Notes: a model not told the origin generated them from the letters alone. DNA of 64,000 bases from Nocardia pseudobrasiliensis NBRC 108224 (GCF_001613105.1 NZ_BDBS01000002.1:124001-188000), one strand, 5' to 3'. Positions 25,675-37,103 are shown, counted from the first letter of the stretch. A program made the numbers and translations.

Positions 25675-27177
25675 ATGACTACCGCGATCGACCGTGAGAC
25701 AGAGGCGACGGATACGTCGTCGAGAGCGGGCCGCCGCGGCTCGCACGCACTGCGCTGGTGGGTCCTCGCCGTGCTCGGCGTGGCTCAGTTGATGGTCGTA
25801 CTGGATGCGACCGTGGTGAATATCGCGCTGCCCGAGGCGCAGCGCGCCCTCGGCTTCTCCGATGGTGACCGGCAGTGGGTGGTCACCGGATATGCCCTGG
25901 CCTTCGGCAGCCTGCTGCTGCTCGGTGGTCGGCTCAGCGACCTGTTCGGTCGCCGCAATACGTTCCTGATCGGTCTGGTCGGATTCGCCGCCGCCTCCGC
26001 TGTCGGTGGCGCGGCCAACGGCTTCGAGATGCTGGTCGCCGCGCGCGTCGCGCAGGGCCTGTTCGGCGCGTTGCTCGCGCCCGCCGCGCTGTCGCTGCTG
26101 ACGGTCACCTTCACTCAGCCCGCCGAACGGGCCAAGGCCTTCGGCATCTTCGGCGCGGTCGCCGGTGCGGGCGGTGCGCTGGGGCTGCTGCTCGGCGGCG
26201 CGCTCACCGAATGGGCGTCGTGGCGCTGGGTGATGTACGTGAATCTGATCTTCGCCGCGGTGGCGTTCGTCGGCGGTGCGCTGCTGCTGGCCAAGCACGT
26301 CAGCGATCAGCGACCCAAGTTGGATCTGCCGGGCACGGTGACGGTGACGGCCGCGTTGTTCGGCATCGTCTACGGCTTCTCACACGCCGAATCGCACGGC
26401 TGGACCAACGGTGTGACCCTGGCCTTCCTGATCGGCGGCGTGGCCCTGCTGGGCCTGTTCACCTGGATCGAAACCCGGGTCGCGCATCCGCTGCTGCCGC
26501 TGCGCATCGTGCTCGACCGCACCCGGGGCGGTTCGTATCTGACGGTGTTCATCATGGGCATCGGCATGTTCGCGATCTTCCTGTTCCTGACCTACTACAT
26601 GCAGCTGACGCTCGGGTATTCGCCGATCGTCACCGGTGTGGCGTTCCTGCCGATGGTGGCGGCCATGGTGCTGTCCTCGACGACCGTGCCGTCGCTGGTG
26701 CTGCCCAAGCTGGGCCCGAAGGTCACGGTCACCTCCGGCTTCGTCATCGCCGCGATCGGCATGGCGCTGCTGACCCGGATCGGCCTGGACACCGGCTACG
26801 CCACCCATATCCTGCCCTCGCTGATCCTGCTGGGCCTCGGCCTCGGTGGCGCGATGTCCCCGGCCTTCCAGGGCTCGACCGCCGGTGTGCACCACGACGA
26901 CGCGGGCGTGGCCTCGGCCATGGTCAACACCAGCCAGCAGGTCGGCGGCTCCATCGGCACCGCCCTGCTGAGCACCATCGCCTCCTCGGCGGCCTCGAAT
27001 TACCTCAGCACCCGCCAGCCCAGTCCGGTCGCGGTGGCGGAGTCGGCGATCCACAGCTACACCACCAGCTTCTGGTGGGCCACCGCGATTTTCGCGGTCG
27101 GCGCGGTGATCACCGCCTTCCTCATGCCGAACACCGCCCCAGCGATCGCCGAGGGTGAGCCGGTGATCGTGCACTGA
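25675..27177 (+). CDS. DHA2-type (14-helix) MFS drug exporter
   Basis: A 500-residue EmrB/QacA-type proton-coupled exporter with about 14 hydrophobic segments. Motif A is GGRLSDLFGRRNTF. Antiporter motif C is visible as AVAGAGGALGLLLGGALTE in TM5, and the D1-like motif is QLMVVLDATVVNIALP in TM1. AAAGGAGAT precedes ATG 25675. It is divergent from a TetR gene and followed by a strong terminator. Confidence 0.93.
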   Translation: MTTAIDRETEATDTSSRAGRRGSHALRWWVLAVLGVAQLMVVLDATVVNIALPEAQRALGFSDGDRQWVVTGYALAFGSLLLLGGRLSDLFGRRNTFLIGLVGFAAASAVGGAANGFEMLVAARVAQGLFGALLAPAALSLLTVTFTQPAERAKAFGIFGAVAGAGGALGLLLGGALTEWASWRWVMYVNLIFAAVAFVGGALLLAKHVSDQRPKLDLPGTVTVTAALFGIVYGFSHAESHGWTNGVTLAFLIGGVALLGLFTWIETRVAHPLLPLRIVLDRTRGGSYLTVFIMGIGMFAIFLFLTYYMQLTLGYSPIVTGVAFLPMVAAMVLSSTTVPSLVLPKLGPKVTVTSGFVIAAIGMALLTRIGLDTGYATHILPSLILLGLGLGGAMSPAFQGSTAGVHHDDAGVASAMVNTSQQVGGSIGTALLSTIASSAASNYLSTRQPSPVAVAESAIHSYTTSFWWATAIFAVGAVITAFLMPNTAPAIAEGEPVIVH

Positions 27178-27192
27178 CCTGAATGGAAAGAT

Positions 27193-27221
27193 GCGCCCCC
27201 GCCCGTATCGGGCGGGGGCGC
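27193..27221 (+). terminator. Rho-independent terminator of the DHA2 exporter
   Basis: A perfect 13-bp stem GCGCCCCCGCCCG / CGGGCGGGGGCGC with loop TAT is followed by AGCCTTTTT. It begins 15 bases after the exporter stop. This is one of the few classical T-tailed terminators in the window. Confidence 0.92.
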
Positions 27222-27364
27222 AGCCTTTTTCGGATTGGTTCGGGTCGGCGGTCGCCGCCGGTTGGGGTAGTGCAACCGCGCCGTACCGAGGTTTACCTGC
27301 CGGGTCTGTTCCGATCAGTGTCTGCCGGTCCGGCTCTGGTCGATTTCTGTTGGCTCGGTTCGGA

Positions 27365-28591
27365 TCAGCAGTTGCTCGGTGCCGGTGCGCCGGCGAAGCG
27401 GTCGCCCAGGTAGTTGAAGGCTCGGGCTGCGCCCGGGGCGATCGCGGTGCCGTGGTCGGCGCCGGGGATGATGTCGAACAGCACGCGGGCGCCGGCGGCG
27501 CAGTAGCGGCCGGCGACGTCGCGGGCCAGCCACGGGTTCACCTCGTCATTGCCGCCCGCCCACTGGTAGATCGGGGCGCGGGGGACGCCCGGATAGATCT
27601 CGGTGCTGTTCTCGTGCAGGATGTGGATCTGCTCGTCGGTGACATCGGCGATCGTGACGCCGCCGGTGAAGTAATCGGTGAAACTCTTGTTCGCCGCGGC
27701 GTTGATGATCGCGTCGGTGCAGGCGTTGGCGATTCGATTGCGCAGCTCGAACCCGGCCGGATTGAGCTTGCCGTCCAACGACATCGCCACCGGATACTCC
27801 CGCTCCAGGCCCATCGCGGCGGCGAAGCCGAGACCGAACAGCGGATTCGGCGCCCCGCCCAGATCCAGCGCGAGCTTGCCGATATTCACCGGTACCCCGC
27901 CCATGGCCGCGCCGACGATCGGCAGTTCGGGCGCGTACTCGGGAGCCATCGCGGCCGCGAACGCGGTCGCCATCCCGCCGCCGGAGTAGCCCGCCAGCCC
28001 GACCGGCGCGTCGCCGAGTCCGGCCGGTGCGAAGCGCTTGACCGCGCGGATGCCGTCCAGGGTCAGCCGCCCGCCGAGCTTGGCGGCGCCGTAGGAGCTG
28101 GTCGGTCCGAGATGATCCGGTACCGCCACGGCCCAGCCGCGTGCCAGGAGCAGATTCAGCGCGGGCGCCTCCTGCAACCCGCCGTTGAACAACGTATGCG
28201 ACGGGGCGCATTGCAGCCCAAGGGAATTCACGAACGGTTGATACGACACCAGCGGCCGGTTCCCGCTTCCGGCGATCAGCAGCGTCGTCATTCCGGCGAT
28301 CGGATCCCCCGCGGAATTGGACGATCGGAATACCAGCTGCCAGGCCGTCGCGCCCGGGAACCCGTTCGCGGGCACTGTACGGCTGCGGATGACATCGCCG
28401 GGCTGATAGTCACCGATATTCGGTGGGGCCGCGTAGAACCCGTCGCCGTCGGCGATCGGATAGATCGCCGCCTGCGCCGGTGCGGTGCCGAGTCCGGCCG
28501 CCGCGGCCGATAGCAGTGCCGTCGCCAGAACCGTTGCGGCGCGTCGTCGGCCGAACCGCCGCGCCTGGTGTACAACCCCATCTACCGCCAT
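27365..28591 (-). CDS. Secreted LIP-family lipase/esterase
   Basis: A 408-residue alpha/beta hydrolase of the secretory lipase (LIP) family. It has a Sec signal peptide (residues ~1-41, basic RRFGRRRAAT, hydrophobic core, APAQA cleavage). The nucleophile elbow is GYSGGG, and the late GADHGTAIAPG carries the probable catalytic His. ATG 28591 with AGGAGTGACA is preferred to the upstream frame start. It probably hydrolyses acylglycerols outside the cell. Confidence 0.9.
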   Translation of the reverse strand: MAVDGVVHQARRFGRRRAATVLATALLSAAAAGLGTAPAQAAIYPIADGDGFYAAPPNIGDYQPGDVIRSRTVPANGFPGATAWQLVFRSSNSAGDPIAGMTTLLIAGSGNRPLVSYQPFVNSLGLQCAPSHTLFNGGLQEAPALNLLLARGWAVAVPDHLGPTSSYGAAKLGGRLTLDGIRAVKRFAPAGLGDAPVGLAGYSGGGMATAFAAAMAPEYAPELPIVGAAMGGVPVNIGKLALDLGGAPNPLFGLGFAAAMGLEREYPVAMSLDGKLNPAGFELRNRIANACTDAIINAAANKSFTDYFTGGVTIADVTDEQIHILHENSTEIYPGVPRAPIYQWAGGNDEVNPWLARDVAGRYCAAGARVLFDIIPGADHGTAIAPGAARAFNYLGDRFAGAPAPSNC

Positions 28592-29115
28592 TGTCACTCC
28601 TGTGTCTCGGAAAGGCCGGGCGGCGACTGCGCTCGGCGAAACCATCCGTGTCTGGGGGTGAAGCCGGATATCTGAAATTCCCCCGCAAACCGACCGGCAG
28701 GGACTTATCGATAGAGGCTATTACAGCAGTCACGCGGCCCCGCCCCCGGCCCGCCGCGCCGGGGAACGCGGCCCGCCCGGGCGCGACGCGCCGTTCACGG
28801 GTAAGGGTGGTGGACGGCCGCCCCGGTGGGAGGTGGTGCGAGGCGATTCCCGCGCCGATTCACAGCCGCATGCCGGTCGGTCGGCGGTCGCTGGCAGTTA
28901 GCATGACTCGATGGATTCCGGTCACGGGTAGGAGGTTGTCCAGGTGTTTTCGCGGCTGCCGCAAGCGAATCCACCTGCGCGAACCGGTCCGGCCCGCCCC
29001 GGGTCCACCACGATGTCGGTGAGGTCGGGGATGTTCGTAAACTGCTCGAATCGGGTGTGGCGGTCATCGGGTCGGAGGATGGGAAACGGGACGGCACGAC
29101 GAATTGGGGGCCAGC
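28592..29115. other. Intergenic region without recognised gene
   Basis: 524 bp between a leftward lipase and a rightward DUF190 gene. It contains GC-rich palindromic stretches and presumably both promoters. Short open frames in it show no family resemblance. Confidence 0.5.
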
Positions 29116-29523
29116 ATGAGTGAGGCGGCGGCGACGGATCCGGTGGTGCAGATCGAGACGGAAGCCGATGCGTGGCAGCCGGATCCGCGCTGGCGTCCGG
29201 CCGCCCGGCTGACCGTACTGCTGGGCGAGGACGACCACTGGAAACACCGTCCCCGGTATCACGAGATCGTGCGGCGCGCCCGGGAGGCGGGCCTGGCCGG
29301 GGCGAGTGTGTGGCGTGGCGTCGAGGGGTACGGGGTGTCCTCCCGCATCCACACCACCCGGATGCTCGATCTGGCAGAGAACCTTCCGGTGATGGTGATG
29401 ATCATCGACGATGCCGAACTGCTGCGCGATTTCGTTGCCCGCAACGCCGAGCTGTTCGACAGCGGCACGGTCGCGCTGTCACCGGTCCAGGTGTGGAGTC
29501 CGGGCGCCGGGACGCGCCGATGA
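29116..29523 (+). CDS. DUF190-family protein
   Basis: A 135-residue DUF190 (PII-like ferredoxin-fold) protein: AARLTVLLGEDDHWKHRPRY at the N-terminus, GVEGYGVSSRIHTTRMLDLAENLPVMVMIIDD in the middle. DUF190 genes often sit beside the fluoride exporter crcB; none is visible here. ATG 29116 is chosen over a TTG at 29104. The precise role is unknown. Confidence 0.88.
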   Translation: MSEAAATDPVVQIETEADAWQPDPRWRPAARLTVLLGEDDHWKHRPRYHEIVRRAREAGLAGASVWRGVEGYGVSSRIHTTRMLDLAENLPVMVMIIDDAELLRDFVARNAELFDSGTVALSPVQVWSPGAGTRR

Positions 29524-29659
29524 GCGCGCTACCCCCTACCCGAATTCCGGCGGATCGTGGTCTGTCGGTGGGATTCGATACGGTATCCCCCCTGGGTTCG
29601 GCTCGGTTGGTGGGGCCGTGATCCTGATGACGAGCCTGGCGAAGAAAGGAGGCCCGAGC

Positions 29660-31294
<1,635 letters not shown>

Positions 31295-31430
31295 TTCGGT
31301 GATTCGCCGTCCGCCGAGTGTAGTGTCGAGTCCGGCGAGATTGCCGTGCCGAAAGCGGCTCGCGGAGAAGGATACTCGCCGCTAGGGGTGGGACATCAGG
31401 TTCGCCCGCGATGGTTGTCGAGGAGTTGCC

Positions 31431-31799
31431 GTGCCGATGCGGTTCGAACTCGTGGCGGTGACGCTCGACTGCGCCGATCCTGAGGCTCTGGCCATGTTCT
31501 ACCAGCAGGCCACCGGCTTCGAACCGCATCCCAGATCGGGCAGCGACTTCGCAGGTCTGAACCGAGCGGATGGGTTGTTCCTCGGTTTCCAACGAGTAGA
31601 TGACTACAAAGGCCCACAGTGGCCCGATCAGACCGTGCCCCAGCAGATCCACCTCGACTTCAAAGTCGATGATCTCGACCAGGCCGAGGCCGTACTGCTC
31701 GAGTTGGGCGCCACCAAGCCCGACCATCAGCCAGCAGGTCAGCGGGCACGCGTCCTCATCGACCCGGCCGGGCACCCGTTCTGCCTGACCCTCGACTAA
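31431..31799 (+). CDS. VOC/glyoxalase-fold protein
   Basis: A ~122-residue glyoxalase-like protein: MRFELVAVTLDCADPEALAMFYQQATGFE at the start and ARVLIDPAGHPFCLTLD at the end. The start may be GTG 31431 or ATG 31437. The substrate is unknown. It is followed by a second VOC gene; both lie between the 30-bp repeats. Confidence 0.86.
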   Translation: MPMRFELVAVTLDCADPEALAMFYQQATGFEPHPRSGSDFAGLNRADGLFLGFQRVDDYKGPQWPDQTVPQQIHLDFKVDDLDQAEAVLLELGATKPDHQPAGQRARVLIDPAGHPFCLTLD

Positions 31800-31934
31800 G
31801 GCATGCGCCCCGCGCGGGGGAGGAACTCTGGGTGAACGCACTCATTCGGCCATCGAGGATGTTCGCTATATGACCCGGCCAGGTGCAGACCATGGTCGGT
31901 CGAACACCCGGAACGAGACAGGAATATCGACGAG

Positions 31935-32348
31935 ATGACGAGCCGCTGGGTCGGAGTGACAATCGACTGTGTCGATGTGAAACGGGTGGCGACCTTCTGG
32001 AGTGCGCTGTTGGACCGCCCGCAGGGGCCGTCCGAACCCGGATGGGTCTACCTCGGCCATCCCGGAGAACTTCTGCCTCGTCTCGTCTTTCAACCCGTAA
32101 CCGAGCCCAAACAGGGCAAGGTGCGTCTGCATCTCGATATCGCGGTGGACAACATCGATCAGGGCGTCACCCAGGTCATCGCCCTCGGCGGCCGGCACAC
32201 CGGCGAACGGCACGACTACGACCAAGGCGCGGTCGTAGTGATGGCCGATCCCGAAGGGCATGAATTCTGCTGGTCGAGTACTACTGATTCTCCGGATACC
32301 CCCCGCTCATGGCACTACCGTGCGCTGCTGAAGGGTTGGTTGGGATGA
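31935..32348 (+). CDS. VOC/glyoxalase-fold protein with altered C-terminus
   Basis: A 137-residue VOC protein (VGVTIDCVDVKRVATFWSALL ... VVVMADPEGHEFCW). The domain normally ends just after DPEGHEFC, but here the frame runs on for about 30 residues (SSTTDSPDTPRSWHYRALLKG) with no family pattern. The 3' end may have been altered by the adjacent insertion remnants. Confidence 0.8.
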   Translation: MTSRWVGVTIDCVDVKRVATFWSALLDRPQGPSEPGWVYLGHPGELLPRLVFQPVTEPKQGKVRLHLDIAVDNIDQGVTQVIALGGRHTGERHDYDQGAVVVMADPEGHEFCWSSTTDSPDTPRSWHYRALLKGWLG

Positions 32349-32439
32349 AATGCAGCCTGCTGCTCGATATTTGCTCATGGTTCCGTGTGCTGATCTTGGT
32401 TCGGCGGCTGTTGTCTTCTCGCACCTGGCCGCGCTGAGG

Positions 32440-32700
32440 ATCGATCGTGTGTACAGGCCGGTGCGGGAGCGCGGATCCATGCGAGCACCCGGGCCGCGCC
32501 GACGGCCGCACCGGGCTGTGTCGTGACCTCGGTGGTGCACACAGCCGATACGAGCGGCAGCTGTCCGGCACCGCGCTCGGTGGCCGTGAGGTGGTGATCA
32601 GCCTTCGCGTGCTCCGATTGTTCTGTGATAACTCCGGCTGCGGGAGAAAGACTTTCACCGTGCCGCTGCCCGGTACGCGCGCCGCAGGAGCTTCAAAGCC
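32440..32700 (+). pseudogene. ISL3-family transposase, N-terminal remnant
   Basis: Translation in one frame gives ...AHSRYERQLSGTALGGREVV then ISLRVLRLFCDNSGCGRKTF, which matches the zinc-binding N-terminal region of ISL3 transposases (typically HSRYxRxLxDxxxxGRxVxLxLxVRRFxCxNxxCxRxTF). The frame ends without the DDE catalytic domain, and no inverted terminal repeats are seen. It is a decayed insertion sequence. Confidence 0.6.
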
Positions 32701-32706
32701 GAAGAG

Positions 32707-32736
32707 GCGGGCGTTGGGATAGTTCGGTGATACGCC
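32707..32736. repeat. 30-bp direct repeat, copy 2
   Basis: Matches the pgm 3' end and downstream bases at 31280-31309 at 28 of 30 positions (GCGGGCGTTGGGATAGTTCG...). It lies just after the transposase remnant. Too long for an ordinary target-site duplication, it suggests homologous recombination or segmental duplication. Confidence 0.85.
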
Positions 32737-33327
32737 CGAATGTCGATGTGGACTGGGCATGCTGGGAGATTCGTGGCGCAGCGGCGGTTGAGAACCGGCG
32801 TCGGGCTCGTGGCGCTCGCCGGACAGCGGGCGCCGTGTCTTGGCGCGTTCGCGGCCGGTGTGGACCCGGATGCGTCGTCCTGGTGTGGCAACACGCTGCT
32901 GCTGCGCATATCTGCGACGGCGACGACAATGTCGGCGGAATCGGTCGGCTCCAATGGTTGCCGACCGGAGCACATCAACGGATTCGAGCAACGCCGAGTG
33001 CGCAGCGAGTTGGCGTTCGCGCACCGGCGAGGACCTGCGACTGCGCAAGCAACACGCCTTCGGTGAAATGCACTCAGCAGGAGGGCGAAGCTAGCTGTTC
33101 TCCGACATGAACCGCTTGGTGATACGACCACTGTTAGCGCGAACGGCACAGCGTCCACCGGCCACGCCATGATCGTGGGCCCGGCCAGAACTTGTCCCCG
33201 TGACCCCCTCCCACCCGGGTATTCATATCACCCGATCGCGGGGGACGGGGGAGGATGGTGGACGGTGGGGACTGTTGCGGGTGGAATGGATTGCTGTGTT
33301 GGAGGAGTTGTGGTGGGTCGTGGATGA
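32737..33327. other. Degenerate region, probable further transposase remnants
   Basis: About 590 bp without a convincing gene. One frame (near 32790-32910) reads GLVALAGQRAPCLGAFAAGV ... CGNTLLLRI, faintly like the HTH segment of ISL3 transposases (LALAGRAGARLA...RxTLLRR). The rest shows no coding pattern. Confidence 0.35.
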
Positions 33328-34542
33328 ATGGTGTTCCCGGTGAGGGCTGCGCGGGGTGAGCGGTTGCCGGTCGAGATCTGGGTGATGATCGGGGCGGCGT
33401 TCCTCATCGCGCTGGGGTTCGGCTTGGTCGCGCCCGCGTTGCCGCAGTACGCGCTCAGTTTCGGGGTGGGTGTGGCGGCCGCCTCGGCGATCGTGAGCAC
33501 CTTCGCGTTCATGCGGCTGCTGTTCGCGCCGGTGAGCGGGCGGATGGTGCAGCGGCTGGGGGAGCGGTGGGTCTATCTGAGCGGCGTTCTGATCGTGGCG
33601 TTGTCGACCGGGGCTTGTGCCCTGGCGCAGAGCTATTGGCAGCTGATCGTGCTGCGTTCACTCGGCGGGATCGGATCGACCATGTTCAGCGTCTCGTCGC
33701 TGGGCCTGGTGATCCGGCTGTCGCCGCCCGGCGAGCGGGGGCGGGTCTCGGGCCTGTGGTCGAGCAGCTTCCTGGTCGGTTCGCTCGGCGGGCCGCTGAT
33801 CGGCGGGGCGCTGGTCGGATTCGGCTTGCGGGTGCCCTTCGTGATCTATGCCGTGGCGCTGCTGGCCGCGACCGGCGTCGTGTACTGGAGTCTGCGCAAT
33901 TCACAGTTGGCCGCGCGGGAAGAGGCCGGCTCGGTGGAGGTGATGACCTTCCGGCAGGCGTTGGCGCGGCCGAGCTATCTGGCCGTGCTGTGGTCGAATT
34001 TCGCCAATGGCGCGGCGGTATTCGGCGTGCGGATGGCGCTGGTGCCACTGCTGGTGGTGTCGGTCCTCGGGCTTTCGCCCGGACTGGCGGGTGTTGCGCT
34101 CACGGTATTCGCGGCGGGTAATGCGGCGGTTCTTTTCACCTCCGGACGGTTGTCGGATCGTTTGGGGCGCAAGCCTTTTCTCGTAATCGGCACACTGGTG
34201 TGCGCGATCGGAACGATACTGCTGGGTGTTTCGGGGAACTTCGCCTGGCTGCTGGTGTCCTCGTTCATCGCCGGACTGGGTTCGGGTATGTACACCCCCG
34301 CACAGCAGGCCTCGGTTGCCGACATCATCGGGCCGCGGGCGCGCGGTGGACCCGTTCTGGCCGGATATCAGATGGCCGCGGATCTGGGCACCGTGCTCGG
34401 CCCGATCGTGGTGGGCGCGCTCGCACAACGGGTGTCGTTCGGCTTCGCCCTCGGTGTGACCGGTGCGCTGTTGGTGGCGGCCTCGCTGTGCTGGGTGCTT
34501 GTCCCCGAACCGATGCGGCGGCGCGCGGTCGTCGACGCGTGA
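33328..34542 (+). CDS. MFS transporter (12-helix, DHA1-like)
   Basis: A 404-residue major facilitator. TM1 is EIWVMIGAAFLIALGFGLVA, motif A is APVSGRMVQRLGERWVYL, and the second-half loop is SGRLSDRLGRKPFLVIG. Twelve helices are expected. It is probably a drug or metabolite efflux pump. ATG 33328 follows a weak ribosome-binding site. The region upstream is degenerate, so its promoter may be recent. Confidence 0.88.
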   Translation: MVFPVRAARGERLPVEIWVMIGAAFLIALGFGLVAPALPQYALSFGVGVAAASAIVSTFAFMRLLFAPVSGRMVQRLGERWVYLSGVLIVALSTGACALAQSYWQLIVLRSLGGIGSTMFSVSSLGLVIRLSPPGERGRVSGLWSSSFLVGSLGGPLIGGALVGFGLRVPFVIYAVALLAATGVVYWSLRNSQLAAREEAGSVEVMTFRQALARPSYLAVLWSNFANGAAVFGVRMALVPLLVVSVLGLSPGLAGVALTVFAAGNAAVLFTSGRLSDRLGRKPFLVIGTLVCAIGTILLGVSGNFAWLLVSSFIAGLGSGMYTPAQQASVADIIGPRARGGPVLAGYQMAADLGTVLGPIVVGALAQRVSFGFALGVTGALLVAASLCWVLVPEPMRRRAVVDA

Positions 34543-34588
34543 CGTGTCGGCTGCCGGTCGCCGCAGGGGTTTTGGCAGAGTGGACGCC

Positions 34589-35329
34589 GTGAATTCCTCC
34601 TCGGGATCGAAGTACACGCCGCGACCCATGTCCAGCCGCACCACCTACGCCCTGGGTGGCGTCGCCCTCGTGGTGATCGCGCTGATCGTCGTGCTCGTCG
34701 TGCGATGGAACAGCGATCACACTCTCAAGGTCCAGGGCGACGGATACGGCCAGGTCAAGGATCCGGCGGTGAGCGCACTGTTGGACTCCGACGGCGCGAT
34801 CGTGCTCGGTAAACCGAACGCCGCCAAGACCATCGATATCTACGAGGATCCGATGTGCCCGAATTGCGGCGCGCTGGAACGCCTCTACGGTCAACAGATC
34901 GCGCGCAAGATCGATGAAGGCAAACTGGCCGTGCGCTACCGGCTCGTCAACTTCCTCGATCCGAAATCGGCCGGTAAGGACTACTCGACCCGGGCCGTCG
35001 CCGCGAATGAATGCGTGGCCGACGCCGGTAACGGTCCGGTCTACGCGAAGTTCCACGCCGAGCTGCTCACCTCCCGGCAGCCGAGCGAGAACGGTGGCGA
35101 TCTGAGCAACGAGCAGCTCGCCGCGATCGCCAAGGACGCCGGAGCTCCCGCCGATGTGCAGCAGTGCATCACCAAGGGCCAGCGGATCGACTCGGCGCGC
35201 AACCACGCGCAGGCCGCGATGACCGCGGTCAAGGGCGCCGTGGGCCAGGTGCGGACGCCGACCGTGGTCGACGGGGCTACCGAGGTGGATGTCAACGACT
35301 CCGGTTGGGTCGACAAGCTCGCGCCGTAG
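34589..35329 (+). CDS. Membrane-anchored DsbA-like thioredoxin-fold protein
   Basis: A ~246-residue protein with one N-terminal membrane helix (YALGGVALVVIALIVVLVVRW) and an extracytoplasmic DsbA/thioredoxin domain (Thioredoxin_4 type). The redox motif is EDPMCPNCGALE, and the cis-Pro region is VRTPTVVDG. It probably assists disulfide formation in exported proteins. The start is uncertain: GTG 34580, GTG 34589 and ATG 34628 are all open; the last still keeps the helix. Confidence 0.87.
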   Translation: MNSSSGSKYTPRPMSSRTTYALGGVALVVIALIVVLVVRWNSDHTLKVQGDGYGQVKDPAVSALLDSDGAIVLGKPNAAKTIDIYEDPMCPNCGALERLYGQQIARKIDEGKLAVRYRLVNFLDPKSAGKDYSTRAVAANECVADAGNGPVYAKFHAELLTSRQPSENGGDLSNEQLAAIAKDAGAPADVQQCITKGQRIDSARNHAQAAMTAVKGAVGQVRTPTVVDGATEVDVNDSGWVDKLAP

Positions 35330-35335
35330 CAGGGG

Positions 35336-35366
35336 CGCCCGGGCGGCATCCCCAGCCGCCCGGGCG
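35336..35366 (+). terminator. Hairpin terminator after DsbA-like gene
   Basis: A perfect 12-bp stem CGCCCGGGCGGC / GCCGCCCGGGCG with a seven-base loop starts seven bases after the stop codon. There is no T-tract. Confidence 0.75.
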
Positions 35367-35396
35367 TCCGTTCTCCAGGAGGCCGCGACCTTCGAG

Positions 35397-35633
35397 CTAC
35401 CTCTCCTCGAGCTCGTCTGTGAGCAGTGCCTCGTAGATTCGGTTACGCGCATCGGCGATCGCGTTGATCGTGTCGCGCAGCTGTTTCGCCATGGCCGCGT
35501 AGCCGCACCCCGCCTCGGCCCGGTCCAGTTCGGATTCCAGCCGTAGACGGATCGACTCCAGGGCCGCGATGCGATCGCGTTCCACGCCGACGTCGATGAC
35601 CGTCGGTGCCGGAGGGGGATCCGGGAGTTCCAT
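35397..35633 (-). CDS. Small helical hypothetical protein
   Basis: A 78-residue protein: an acidic Pro-rich start (MELPDPPPAPTVIDVG) then two amphipathic helices (RIAALESIRLRLESELDRAE and AAMAKQLRDTINAIADARNRI). It resembles small phage-like or helper proteins by size only; no family is assigned. It is downstream of the HNH gene in the same orientation, 39 bp away. Confidence 0.7.
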   Translation of the reverse strand: MELPDPPPAPTVIDVGVERDRIAALESIRLRLESELDRAEAGCGYAAMAKQLRDTINAIADARNRIYEALLTDELEER

Positions 35634-35672
35634 CGCTGTTGCCGTGTCCTAGTGATCATGGTGGGGGAGTGG

Positions 35673-37103
35673 TCAGCGGCCGGGGTTGTCAAGGGCGTAG
35701 GGCCGGTCGTCCTCCGGGGTCGCCGTGGCCAGCCCGGGATGTAGCGGCACTTCGCGTTCGAGGGGATAGGTCAGATCGAGCGCGGCCGGATGCGGGACCT
35801 CGGTCGACTCGGCGGGCATCGGCCAGGGCAGCTGCGGCGCCTCGATATCGGTGTGCGGGAACAGATATCGTGCGCCCTCGCGCACAGTGGTGTGCTCGTC
35901 GCCGCCCGGGCTGGTCCAGTGGAGCCGGTCGGTATCCGTTCGCCTTGTCCGCCAGGCGATTTCGTCTCGGTCCGCGGCCCGTTTCAGTCGGTGGTGGCGC
36001 GAACAGAGCACGGCCAGATTGCCGAGGACCGTGGCCCCGCCGCGACCGGGATGTGCACGATCGAAGGGTTCGCTGTGATCGAGGCGGCCCTGGGCTGCGG
36101 GCATGGTGCATCCCGGAAATCGACACAGGCCGTCGACGGCACGCACTTCGCGATCCAGCCACAGCGACGGGTCCTCGCGGATGGATTCCTCGGTAGTGGT
36201 CGGATCCTCGGCGCGCTCCGGAATCACCTCGAACTCGGCCGATTCCGCGATGCGGCGGGCCAGTTCGGCATCGATCGGACCGTAACCGGCCAGATACGCC
36301 GGATCCTCACTCGTGCCGAGCAGACTCGCCGCCGAGACCCCGATCTGGATCAGCGGCCGACGCCGCCCGCCGGTGACTTTCGGTGCGGTGCACTGCTGTC
36401 CGCGACCGCATTCACATCGGAGCCGCGCCGCCCCCTCGGCGAGCGCGACCAGAGCGTCGGCCCGGCGCTGCGGCATGGTGCGCGGATCCGCCGGGCAGAC
36501 CTGAAGACTCATCTCTCGCAAACGCATCGCAACCGTCTGCGCACCGACCGCCGGAAGGAGGCCGTCGAAGACCGCCATTCCGTCGCGCACAGCCTTGATC
36601 CGGACGTCGCGTTCGGTCTCGCGCAACTCCCGCCGACGTCGCTCGCCCTCGGGATCCAATCGGGCCACCCAGCGCCCGGCCGTCTGCCGCAGTCGCGCCG
36701 GATCGGTCCGCGCCGCGGCCTCGACCAACTTGGCCTCCAACTCCGCCCGCGCCTGCGGCGGCAAGACCCGGGCCGCATCGACCACGACCTGGGCCCGTGC
36801 CAGATCGATCCGTCCAGAGGCGAACGCCTCCCGGGTGCGCGGCAACTCGTCGAGCCCCGCCCCGATATCGATCAACACCGCCGCGACCTGTTCGGAAATC
36901 TGTACGGCCACCGCCGCCTCGCTGGCCGCGTACTCCCCGGCCCGCACCTCATCCGGCTCCCCGTCCTCCCGCCGCCGTCGATACAACTCGAGCACGGCCA
37001 ACACCTCGGCCGCCTGCGCAAACGCCGCCGCCCCGTGTGCCCGCCGCAGCGCATCGATCAGCCCCTCGTCGCTCATCGTCTGAAGCTCTCCGGTGTCGAA
37101 CAT
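35673..37103 (-). CDS. HNH endonuclease-domain protein of the 13E12/DUF222 family
   Basis: A 476-residue protein. The N-terminal DUF222 domain (residues ~25-300) contains EYAASEAAVAVQISEQVAAVL and GRIDLARAQVVVDA. A C-terminal HNH nuclease core reads CRFPGCTMPAAQGRLDHSEPF ... LGNLAVLCSRHHRLKR with the zinc and catalytic His/Asn positions. These proteins are multi-copy in mycobacteria and relatives; their role is unknown, perhaps mobile-element related. It is adjacent to tRNA-Ala. Confidence 0.92.
   Translation of the reverse strand: MFDTGELQTMSDEGLIDALRRAHGAAAFAQAAEVLAVLELYRRRREDGEPDEVRAGEYAASEAAVAVQISEQVAAVLIDIGAGLDELPRTREAFASGRIDLARAQVVVDAARVLPPQARAELEAKLVEAAARTDPARLRQTAGRWVARLDPEGERRRRELRETERDVRIKAVRDGMAVFDGLLPAVGAQTVAMRLREMSLQVCPADPRTMPQRRADALVALAEGAARLRCECGRGQQCTAPKVTGGRRRPLIQIGVSAASLLGTSEDPAYLAGYGPIDAELARRIAESAEFEVIPERAEDPTTTEESIREDPSLWLDREVRAVDGLCRFPGCTMPAAQGRLDHSEPFDRAHPGRGGATVLGNLAVLCSRHHRLKRAADRDEIAWRTRRTDTDRLHWTSPGGDEHTTVREGARYLFPHTDIEAPQLPWPMPAESTEVPHPAALDLTYPLEREVPLHPGLATATPEDDRPYALDNPGR

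Noticed and set aside
35673..37103. HNH gene considered as a homing endonuclease or island component
   Set aside because: DUF222/13E12 HNH proteins are numerous and ordinary in these genomes, and this one lies outside the tRNA-flank repeats.
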